Shown here one piece after another: positions 1-4,995 of a DNA stretch of 6,844 nt. Position numbers and translations under genes: made by a program. The DNA is taken from assembly GCA_021163015.1 (NCBI GenBank), contig JAGGXO010000182.1, positions 1 through 6,844 on the forward strand, read 5' to 3'. The notes beneath the pieces were generated by a model, which saw only the letters and a program-made list of their open reading frames with translations, searched no databases and had not been told where the DNA came from. This stretch comes from Candidatus Bipolaricaulota bacterium. Its GTDB lineage: Bacteria > Bipolaricaulota > Bipolaricaulia > UBA7950 > UBA9294. The first letter of the stretch is position 1, and each line of letters begins with the position of its first letter.

Positions 1-409
1 GGGTGGTCCCCCCCCTGTGGTCCCCCGGGGGGCTGGTGCGGTTGGGCGGGGACCGGGTATCTTGGAACTGATCCACGCGAAAGCGCTGTTTGCACGTCTT
101 GCAGTCGACGAACAGATCGTGGAACAGATCGTAGTGCCCACTTGCCTTCCACACCTGTGGGTGCATGATGATGCTCGAATCGAGGCCAACCATGGAGTAA
201 TTGCTGGGCGCACCCGCAGGTGCCGTCGTATCGTCGTTGCCTGTGACCATGTCGTGCCACCAGGCATCCTTGATGTTTCGCTTCATCTCCACGCCCAGTG
301 GGCCGTAATCCCAGAATCCACCGATTCCACCGTAGATCTCGCTCGATTGAAATATGAACCCGCGCCGCTTGCACAGGGCAACGATCTTCTCCATGGTCTT
401 GTCGCTCAT
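1..409 (-). CDS. glyQS: Glycyl-tRNA synthetase, class II homodimeric type, N-terminal part (cut by window edge)
   Basis: Charges tRNA-Gly with glycine in the cytoplasm, using ATP. Reading the minus strand from the ATG at 409 gives 136 codons. Family hallmarks seen are [15 protein letters not shown] (residues 14-28), [20 protein letters not shown] (32-51), [19 protein letters not shown] (74-92) and the Cys pair VDCKTC (101-106). These match the single-chain (alpha2) GlyRS, not the separate GlyQ/GlyS alpha and beta chains. The start is supported by GGAGGA at 418-423, 8 bases upstream. The rest of the gene (most of the catalytic core and the anticodon-binding domain) lies beyond base 1. The last 20 or so residues (about 117-136) are Pro/Gly/Arg-rich and unlike the family; they come from a C- and G-homopolymer stretch at bases 1-50 that may be an assembly-edge error. 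Identification is secure for residues 1-114. Confidence 0.93.
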   Translation of the reverse strand, partial: MSDKTMEKIVALCKRRGFIFQSSEIYGGIGGFWDYGPLGVEMKRNIKDAWWHDMVTGNDDTTAPAGAPSNYSMVGLDSSIIMHPQVWKASGHYDLFHDLFVDCKTCKQRFRVDQFQDTRSPPNRTSPPGDHRGGTT

Positions 410-455
410 ACGATTGTTCCTCCAAAGTGATTACACGCCATAGGCTTAGTCAGCA

Positions 456-485
456 AGTATACTGGAAACGCAAGGATGCTGGAAA
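456..485 (-). promoter_or_regulatory. Candidate sigma-70-type promoter of glyQS
   Basis: On the minus strand, TTTCCA (480-485) and TATACT (456-461) are separated by 18 bases. Transcription would start near 449 and leave a leader of about 40 bases before the ATG at 409. The -10 box is good (5 of 6 to TATAAT) and the -35 box is weak. A 9-base direct repeat (CTGGAAACG at 462-470 and 479-487) overlaps the site. No T-box is visible in the short leader. Confidence 0.4.
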
Positions 486-547
486 CGGTGCTTGATCGCA
501 ACACGGATGTTCGAGGTTGGGACTAATGGCCTTGGATGAAGAAGCAG

Positions 548-650
548 CCCACCACGAAGGACGCGAAGGCATGATTAGAAAGGACTTGATTCCATCATTT
601 GTGCCCGTCGTGGTGAAATGCTCTTGCACTTTCGTGGCAAACCTTGCCAC
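548..650. repeat. Degenerate palindromic intergenic repeat plus adjacent hairpin
   Basis: CACCACGA (550-557) and TCGTGGTG (608-615) are perfect inverted arms. The flanking bases (GGACGCGAAG against TTTGTGCCCG) continue the pairing imperfectly. A second hairpin follows directly: GTGGCAA (634-640), a 3-base loop, and TTGCCAC (644-650). Sequences of the form 'CCACGAAGGACACGAAG ... TTCGTGG' are familiar as dispersed non-coding repeats in many bacterial genomes. Only one copy is in this window, so its repeat status is inferred from that resemblance. No coding sequence is supported in 410-694. Confidence 0.5.
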
Positions 651-694
651 AAGCCCAGTGGCGCGCTAATCTACGCTGATCGGAAGGGAGAACG

Positions 695-1669
695 ATGAAA
701 AGGGTATTCGCGCTCGGCCTCATGTTGATGGTAGTTATGAGCCTAAACGCTCTTGCGCAGGAGCAGGTTCTACATTGGAACCTGGGGAGCAACCCCACGA
801 CGATCGATCCAAGCTACGCGACGGCCGCCTCCTCCCAACAGATAGATCACGCTCTATTTCTTGGGTTGACCGACATCGACGATGAGACGCACAAGGTCGT
901 TTCGCGCCTAGCCATCAGCTGGGAGGTTTCGGATGACGGCATTACTTGGACGTTCCATATGCGCCGGGATGCGATGTGGAGCGACGGCACGCCGGTGACG
1001 GCCCACGATCTTGTCTTCGCCATTGAGCGAACACTAGATTCTGAAGGAGGATCACCCCTAGCACAAACCCTCTACATCCTCAGGGGAGCGGAGGCGTACA
1101 ACAACGGCCGTGGGCGAGCGCGAGATGCCGGAGTGCGTGCTATCGACAACCACACTGTGCGCTTCACGCTCAGCGAGCCGAACGATTGCTTCCCAGCCCT
1201 CGTATCAGATCCTGTCTTCTACCCGCAGCCGCGGAGCATCGTTGAAGATTACGGGATCGACTGGACAATGCCTGAGCACATCGTCACCGACGGGCCGTAT
1301 GTCCTTGGCCAGTGGGTGAGCGATCGGATCGTCCTCTACAAGAGCGTCACCTACTACGATTTGGATGAAGTCAACATAGACGAGGTCCTCTGCTACATGA
1401 TCGCCGATAGTCAGAAGGCGCTCTCCATGTACGAAGAGGGAAAGATCGACGTTATATCTATCAGCAAGGAGGACATAGAGAGCATCAAGACGCATCGGCT
1501 GCTCGGCAACGAGCTACATGTGTCGTCTTCAAGGAATCGAGTAATTGATTCCGCTTGCCTGCCCGCGTTGAGCTATCCCCCTGCACAGCTCACAAAGCCC
1601 TACATCGTACGCACCTACGCTCCGCTCGGCCGCGAGAAGTGGGAGGACTGGGATCTCCTGCCACACTGA
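695..1669 (+). CDS. ABC transporter substrate-binding protein, family 5 (oligopeptide/dipeptide type), internally deleted
   Basis: Extracytoplasmic solute receptor of the OppA/DppA class. A Sec signal peptide (residues 1-21, probable cleavage after ALA) leads into a family 5 lobe: VLHWNLGSNPTTIDP (25-39), then WEVSDDGITWTFHMRRDAMW (residues 76-95) and SDGTPVTAHDLVFAIERTLD after it. The start has AAGGGAG 4 bases upstream. Family members usually have about 500-600 residues; this one has 324. The N-terminal homology runs to ELHVSS (273-278), where full-length relatives would enter the second lobe with a Tyr-rich 'YYGFN' stretch. Here it passes through about ten unrelated residues into what looks like the extreme C-terminus (LTKPYIVRTYAPLG, 299-312, ending WEDWDLLPH). 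Some 200-250 residues therefore appear to be missing in frame, so it probably cannot bind ligand normally. No permease or ATPase gene is adjacent. Family is sure; functionality is doubtful. Confidence 0.88.
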   Translation: MKRVFALGLMLMVVMSLNALAQEQVLHWNLGSNPTTIDPSYATAASSQQIDHALFLGLTDIDDETHKVVSRLAISWEVSDDGITWTFHMRRDAMWSDGTPVTAHDLVFAIERTLDSEGGSPLAQTLYILRGAEAYNNGRGRARDAGVRAIDNHTVRFTLSEPNDCFPALVSDPVFYPQPRSIVEDYGIDWTMPEHIVTDGPYVLGQWVSDRIVLYKSVTYYDLDEVNIDEVLCYMIADSQKALSMYEEGKIDVISISKEDIESIKTHRLLGNELHVSSSRNRVIDSACLPALSYPPAQLTKPYIVRTYAPLGREKWEDWDLLPH

Positions 1670-1740
1670 CATTGCGGTAGTGAAAGAGCATGACAAGAGA
1701 TCGATACTGCTCCCCCACAGCGGCTCTACTCACAGCAAGA

Positions 1741-1774
1741 GGGCTTTTGAAATGGCCTTCTGCGGCGTAGAATT
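1741..1774 (+). promoter_or_regulatory. Relic copy of the FAD-oxidoreductase promoter region
   Basis: Bases 1741-1774 align without gaps to 3197-3230, upstream of the intact oxidoreductase gene, and end in the identical GGCGTAGAATT (1764-1774). A TTGAAA (1747-1752) and TAGAAT (1768-1773) pair has 15-base spacing, so any promoter here is sub-optimal. It would now drive only the relic reading frame, or the methyltransferase downstream. Confidence 0.4.
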
Positions 1775-1820
1775 GTGCATGCGGAAAGAAGCATACCTCA
1801 GAAACTACGGAGGCTTAGAG

Positions 1821-1959
1821 ATGAAGACTGACGTACAAGTTATCGACGGAAGTGCCGCGGGGATAGTGGCAGCATAAACAAGTGATAGGTATTCTGTAGG
1901 CGGCTAAGAAGCCCGTTAAGGAGCTGCGCCCGGCCGATCGGCTCGCAGTCACCAGGCAG
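1821..1959 (+). pseudogene. Decayed 5' end of a second FAD-dependent disulfide oxidoreductase
   Basis: The first 18 codons read MKTDVQVIDGSAAGIVAA and end in TAA (1875-1877). The intact gene at 3280 starts MKTDVLVIGGSAAGIVAA: 16 of 18 residues and 41 of 54 bases are identical, and 10 of the 13 base differences fall at third codon positions. The ribosome site is also conserved (GGAGG at 1809-1813, 7 bases before the ATG, same spacing as the intact gene). Homology continues past the stop with small indels: CTGTAGGCGGCTAAG (1894-1908) matches CTGTTATCCGGGTAAG, and CTGCGC (1924-1929) matches 3376-3381. It fades near 1959, at the point corresponding to the catalytic Cys43 region. Remaining parts of the gene are absent. 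The stop, frameshifts and missing body make this a clear pseudogene fragment. Confidence 0.82.
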
Positions 1960-1968
1960 GAGTATGAA

Positions 1969-2640
1969 ATGCTGAAGAATGGAACAAAGGTCATTAGCAA
2001 GAAGGAATTGCACTATGTTGTTGAAGATGGAGGCAATCTGTTGAAGTTCAAGCCCTGGCTTGGAGATGCCTTTTCGTTCTTATATGATGTCATCATGGCA
2101 AAGTCTATCTTTCCCAACAAATTCGGTGGCGATATGAACCAGCACTATGGAATTCTCCGCAAAGAACTGCAAGGCGTACATGAGAAACGTGTTCTCGAAT
2201 TAGCCACAGGCAGTGGCAGTGCTGTCAATTTCCTGCCAAATGATAACCAATATACAGGTACTGATATTAGCCCGGGTCTCTTGAGAAAAGCCGTCAAGAG
2301 CTTCAGGAATGCCGGCTTCACAAATGCAGGATTTTATGTGACGAGCGCAGATAACCTTCCGTTTGATGATAACCTCTTTGATATCGCCCTTTGTATTCTT
2401 TCGCTGAATTTCTTCAACGACATTAACAAAGTTCTTCAAGAGGTTAAGCGAGTTGCAGCTCCAGGCGCCGTTTTCATCTGCAGCGTTCCTGTGCTGGAGC
2501 GAAACAAGGTTCGAAGCACAATCAGGGGCACACTGTATTCAGAAGAGGAGTTGCGAGAAATATGCAAAGAGCATGGTTTGAGCTACGAAACCATCCCCTT
2601 TAAAAATGGTGCTCTGCTTTATTTTAGAGCCATCATGTAA
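1969..2640 (+). CDS. Class I SAM-dependent methyltransferase (Methyltransf_11/UbiE-like fold)
   Basis: Transfers a methyl group from S-adenosylmethionine; the substrate cannot be read from the sequence. The 223-residue product shows SAM motif I VLELATGSG (75-83), an acidic motif YTGTDIS (95-101), the SADNLPFDDNLFDIALCI stretch (126-143, motif III/IV region) and a KRVAAPGAVFICSVP strand (150-164). A conserved-looking tail, STIRGTLYSEEELREICKEH (173-192), follows. The N-terminal 60 residues (ELHYVVEDGG, KFKPWLGDAFSFLYD) are not a standard motif and may position substrate. AGGAG at 1958-1962 supports the ATG at 1969. The frame stays open upstream to TAG at 1897, but without ATG, GTG or TTG, and that segment aligns to the oxidoreductase relic. 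Base composition is clearly AT-richer than the neighbours (26 G+C in 60 bases at 2041-2100), which suggests separate acquisition. Confidence 0.92.
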   Translation: MLKNGTKVISKKELHYVVEDGGNLLKFKPWLGDAFSFLYDVIMAKSIFPNKFGGDMNQHYGILRKELQGVHEKRVLELATGSGSAVNFLPNDNQYTGTDISPGLLRKAVKSFRNAGFTNAGFYVTSADNLPFDDNLFDIALCILSLNFFNDINKVLQEVKRVAAPGAVFICSVPVLERNKVRSTIRGTLYSEEELREICKEHGLSYETIPFKNGALLYFRAIM

Positions 2641-2728
2641 TAATTACATTGTTGATTTATCCTGCATGACAAGGCCAATTCAACCGACACAAGAACACGC
2701 ACGGCTAAGCCGAAGCGTTAGAATGAAG

Positions 2729-2753
2729 TACCCCGCCGCAAGCGGACGGTGTA
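2729..2753. repeat. Hairpin with GC-rich stem (degenerate palindromic repeat)
   Basis: TACCCCGCCGC (2729-2739), an AA loop (2740-2741), then GCGG, a bulged A (2746) and CGGTGTA (2747-2753). The stem is 11 pairs with one mismatch (C2732 opposite T2750). Near-identical perfect forms of this type occur as dispersed intergenic repeats in other genomes. No T-tract follows, so an intrinsic terminator for the methyltransferase gene 90 bases upstream is unlikely. Confidence 0.45.
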
Positions 2754-2775
2754 TCAAGAGGCTTTGTGAGAAGCA

Positions 2776-2789
2776 CGCCCCAAGGGGCG
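2776..2789. repeat. Short perfect hairpin
   Basis: CGCCCC (2776-2781), loop AA, GGGGCG (2784-2789): six G-C pairs. It sits immediately left of the CRISPR-repeat-like palindrome and may be part of the same element. Confidence 0.5.
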
Positions 2790-2818
2790 GGGAATCAACC
2801 CCTGCAGGGGATTGAAAC
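2784..2818 (+). repeat. Solitary CRISPR-repeat-like sequence
   Basis: The segment has a perfect 12-base palindrome, CCCCTGCAGGGG (2799-2810), followed directly by ATTGAAAC (2811-2818). The stem extends as CAA (2796-2798) with TTG (2812-2814) around a bulged A. A GC-rich hairpin followed by a GGGGATTGAAAC end is typical of the 3' end of many type I and type III CRISPR repeats. No second copy, spacer series or cas gene is present, so this is at most an orphan repeat. It could equally be a chance resemblance within a palindromic intergenic element. Confidence 0.3.
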
Positions 2819-2915
2819 GTTTCGTCCGAGCAGGTAATTGTGGGCGATTCAGGCCGTGGTGGCAGTGCTTCGGATACTTATGAGCTGGGTATGGCCGCAG
2901 AGGATTCTCACTTCC

Positions 2916-3095
2916 TCATAGGTAGGCCGCGATCGTTGTGTCGAAGATTCTTTCCGAGCTGTCGGTTTGGAGGATCGCTCCGTAGCGATCAGTCAACAGC
3001 GTATGGGGAAGGGGCTATGTGCGTTGTACACATCCGATGGCCTCCGAGTAAGGCTGCTCAGCTCCCACAGCGCGACACGTGCAGTGCATAGTTGA
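2916..3095 (-). pseudogene. Decayed 3' end of a second thioredoxin-like (TlpA-type) gene
   Basis: Read on the minus strand, 2922-3008 encodes PHTLLTDRYGAIL, then QTDSSERIFDTTIAAYL, ending in TGA (2916-2918). The last 30 residues of this align without gaps to the intact protein at 4996-5835 (PHTLLIDRYGVI ... SPERIYDTTIAPYL) with 22 identities, including the cis-Pro before HTLL and the DRYG turn. A TAG at 3015-3017 interrupts the frame just before this block. Farther upstream, homology is visible at base level (TGTCGCGCTGTGGGAGC, read leftward from about 3077) with a deletion of about 10 bases. It fades near 3095. The CxxC active site and everything N-terminal to it are missing. It is a non-functional remnant, with its last two codons also lost relative to the intact copy. 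Confidence 0.85.
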
Positions 3096-3201
3096 CGGCT
3101 AGTGAGATCACGATCCGTCGATGACTTATCGCCGATTTACGCGAATGTATTCGACCGATCGCGCGTTTTGCTCAGTCTCGTAGGGCGTGATGGAAGGACC
3201 T

Positions 3202-3229
3202 TTCAAAACGCCGCCGTGGGGCGTAGAAT
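3202..3229 (+). promoter_or_regulatory. Candidate promoter of the FAD oxidoreductase gene
   Basis: TTCAAA (3202-3207) and TAGAAT (3224-3229) are spaced by 16 bases. The predicted leader is about 45 bases to the ATG at 3280, with GGAGG at 3268-3272. The main support is conservation: GGCGTAGAATT (3220-3230) is unchanged in the decayed copy (1764-1774), while most bases between it and the ribosome site differ. Confidence 0.45.
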
Positions 3230-3279
3230 TACCGAGTTAGCAAATACTGAAAATGTAAGTCAAATATGGAGGCAACTTG

Positions 3280-4626
3280 ATGAAGACAGACGTATTGGTG
3301 ATTGGTGGAAGCGCAGCGGGGATTGTTGCTGCAACAGTGGGAAAATCCTGTTATCCGGGTAAGGAATTCCTCGTCCTGCGCGACACAAAGCAGACGATCG
3401 TACCATGCGGAATTCCTTATATCTTTGGCTCACTCGAGAGTAGCGATAAGGATCTCATCCCGGATGGGGTTTTCACCAAGGCGGGGATAGAGTACAAGGT
3501 CTCGCACGCAACGGAGATCGACGCCAAGGGCAAGGTCTGCCGCACAGAAGATGGCGAAGAGATATCCTACGATAAGTTGGTCCTTGCCACCGGATCGAAG
3601 CCGCGCGTTCCTTCCTGGCTGCCCGGAACGGATCTGGAGAATGTGTTTACTATCCCGAAGGACAAGGAAATCCTGGATCGAACTCTGGCCAAGCTGCAGG
3701 AATGCAAGAAGATTGTAACGATCGGTGGTGGGTTCATTGGCGTTGAGGTTTCCGATGAGATCACCAAGCTGGGAAAGGATGTGACGATCGTCGAGATTCT
3801 GCCGCACGTGCTTGGGCTAGCCTTCGATCCAGAAATCGCCCAGCAGGCGGAAGAGATGCTCACAAAGCGCGGTGTCAAGATCAGAACCGGTGTTGGGGTG
3901 ACGAAGATTCTGGGCGAGGGGAAGGCTACAGGCGTTGAGCTGATGAACGGCGAGAAGATCGAAGCGGACGCCGTTATCCTTTCCATGGGATATGCTCCCA
4001 ACACGGATCTTGCTGAGAAGGCTGGGATCCCGCTCAATTCTAAAGGATGTATCCGCGTTGACGAATACATGCGCACGGAGATCCCAGACATCTTCGCTGT
4101 TGGCGACTGTGCCGAGAAGCGCGACTTTGTTACACGAAAGGCAACGGGAGTCATGCTTGCTTCTACTGCGGCGTCCGAGGCCCGCGTTGCCGGCACCAAC
4201 CTGTATCAGTTATCAGTGGTAAAGACGTTCAGTGGGACGATCTCCATCTTTGCCACGGCGATAGGCGACACAGGATTTGGTGTTGCTGGGCTGACCGAGA
4301 CGGCGGCCAGGAAAGAGGGATTCGATATTGCGATCGGAACGTTCACCGGCGTGGACAAACACCCGGGGACGATAGCAGGAACGCATTCCCAGTACGTCAA
4401 GTTGATCGCTGGTAAGGCCTCAGGGGTGATTCTTGGTGGAGAGGTTGTTGCTGGGGCCAGCACGGGCGAACTGACAAACGTCATTGGTCTTGCCATTCAG
4501 GCGAAGATTCCCATCAGCGCCCTGTTCGCGGCACAGATCGGGACGCACCCACTCCTCACAGCTCCTCCCACCGCGTATCCAGTGATCAAAGCAGCGGAGT
4601 CGATCATGCCTGGCTGCGGACGATAG
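3280..4626 (+). CDS. Class III pyridine nucleotide-disulfide oxidoreductase (CoA-disulfide reductase / NADH oxidase / polysulfide reductase family)
   Basis: FAD enzyme that moves electrons from NAD(P)H through a single active-site cysteine to a disulfide, sulfur species or oxygen. Seen in the 448-residue product: FAD motif VIGGSAAGIVAA (7-18); catalytic Cys43 in VPCGIPYIFG, the position used in CoA-disulfide reductases; ATGS (103-106); NAD(P)H-binding motif IGGGFIGVE (148-156); second FAD motif IFAVGDCAE (about 271-279); and a C-terminal dimerisation domain (about 325-440). There is no fused rhodanese or SirA domain. I chose ATG 3280, with GGAGG 7 bases upstream; a TTG at 3277 would add only one residue. 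Closest-looking relatives are annotated as NADH oxidase or CoA-disulfide reductase in anaerobes and archaea, and the sequence cannot separate these activities. A decayed second copy of the 5' end lies at 1821-1959. Confidence 0.95.
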   Translation: MKTDVLVIGGSAAGIVAATVGKSCYPGKEFLVLRDTKQTIVPCGIPYIFGSLESSDKDLIPDGVFTKAGIEYKVSHATEIDAKGKVCRTEDGEEISYDKLVLATGSKPRVPSWLPGTDLENVFTIPKDKEILDRTLAKLQECKKIVTIGGGFIGVEVSDEITKLGKDVTIVEILPHVLGLAFDPEIAQQAEEMLTKRGVKIRTGVGVTKILGEGKATGVELMNGEKIEADAVILSMGYAPNTDLAEKAGIPLNSKGCIRVDEYMRTEIPDIFAVGDCAEKRDFVTRKATGVMLASTAASEARVAGTNLYQLSVVKTFSGTISIFATAIGDTGFGVAGLTETAARKEGFDIAIGTFTGVDKHPGTIAGTHSQYVKLIAGKASGVILGGEVVAGASTGELTNVIGLAIQAKIPISALFAAQIGTHPLLTAPPTAYPVIKAAESIMPGCGR

Positions 4627-4710
4627 CCCGAAGTAGGTGCCTTTCTACTATTCAGCACGAAGTCACCAACGGCAAGGCATCTCATTTGGGTGGTCATTTA
4701 GGGAGATCAA

Positions 4711-4740
4711 AGGGGACCGCGTCGGCCTGCGTGGTCCCCT
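4711..4740 (+). terminator. Strong hairpin, probable terminator of the FAD oxidoreductase gene
   Basis: AGGGGACCGCG (4711-4721) pairs with CGTGGTCCCCT (4730-4740): 11 pairs, one of them G-U, with an 8-base loop. It lies 85 bases after the stop. The following bases, CTTCGTG, are only weakly T-rich. On the opposite strand TTTGATCT follows the stem, so it may also stop transcription from the minus side. Confidence 0.55.
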
Positions 4741-4950
4741 CTTCGTGATGAGTCGTCTTGGTCACACTGGCTAACACAATGGGAAAGACGGGCCTGCCTG
4801 GCGTTGGAGCTTGCTTCCCACGTTTCCCTACCAGCCTGAGCCATCTTCCAACGTGGCAGACAAGCTGCTCACGCTACAAGAAAACATGTTCTTATCCTTT
4901 AGCGTCAAGGATTTGCTGCCACTAGAAACAGCAAAGGACTCGCCTCTTGT
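4741..4950. other. Gene-free part of the convergent spacer
   Basis: The 369 bases between the two converging genes (4627-4995) hold three hairpins and no supported gene. Short open frames here have no ribosome site and no recognisable family sequence. TCACACTGGC occurs twice (4762-4771 and 4966-4975), probably by chance. Confidence 0.45.
4801..4874. repeat. 74-base imperfect inverted repeat (long interrupted hairpin)
   Basis: Nested arms pair in register: GCGT (4801-4804) with ACGC (4871-4874), AGCTTG (4808-4813) with CAAGCT (4861-4866), and CCACGTT (4818-4824) with AACGTGG (4850-4856). Small internal loops separate the arms, and the apical loop is 25 bases (4825-4849). It could be a structured RNA, a palindromic mobile repeat or an extended terminator element. 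Nothing identifies a known RNA family. Confidence 0.45.
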
Positions 4951-4976
4951 GGCCAGGTGTTTTGCTCACACTGGCC
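4951..4976 (-). terminator. Hairpin just after the PKD-thioredoxin gene, possible terminator
   Basis: GGCCAG (4951-4956) pairs with CTGGCC (4971-4976), and TGT (4958-4960) pairs with ACA (4968-4970), around a bulged G4957. On the minus strand it begins 20 bases after the stop at 4996. No T-run follows, so it would be a weak intrinsic terminator or an mRNA 3' stabilising stem. Confidence 0.4.
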
Positions 4977-4995
4977 GCCATACTGATCTGGGCCA

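Larger units (their letters stand above)
2641..2915. other. Gene-free spacer with a hairpin cluster
   Basis: No reading frame here has family-like sequence or a good ribosome site. The left part (2641-2720) continues the AT-rich character of the methyltransferase and then changes. Three hairpins lie in 2729-2814 (separate entries). The stretch 2820-2915 shows nothing I recognise; it may be decayed sequence joining the thioredoxin-like relic to its right. Confidence 0.5.

Noticed and set aside
17..430. Plus-strand open frame of 137 codons at the left edge
   Set aside because: It is the antisense shadow of glycyl-tRNA synthetase, whose motifs are unmistakable on the minus strand.
1680..1877. 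A 65-codon plus-strand frame as a complete small gene
   Set aside because: Only its last 18 codons resemble a protein, and these are the start of the decayed oxidoreductase with its own ribosome site; the upstream codons overlap the leader and promoter region.
2722..2769. Short frame reading NEVPRRKRTVYQEAL before a stop, as a gene tail
   Set aside because: An in-frame stop lies immediately upstream, the segment overlaps a hairpin, and no family is recognised.
2911..2925. CCTCATAGGTAGG as another CRISPR-repeat-like motif
   Set aside because: It is the stop region of the thioredoxin-like relic and has no ATTGAAAC end or second copy.
2840..3362. Plus-strand open frames of about 85 codons in the spacer and across the oxidoreductase start
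   Set aside because: No ribosome sites or recognisable sequence; the region is better explained by a minus-strand relic and the oxidoreductase leader.
3567..4199. Minus-strand open frame of 210 codons inside the FAD oxidoreductase
   Set aside because: Antisense shadow; Ser/Pro-rich translation without family features, fully inside a conserved gene.
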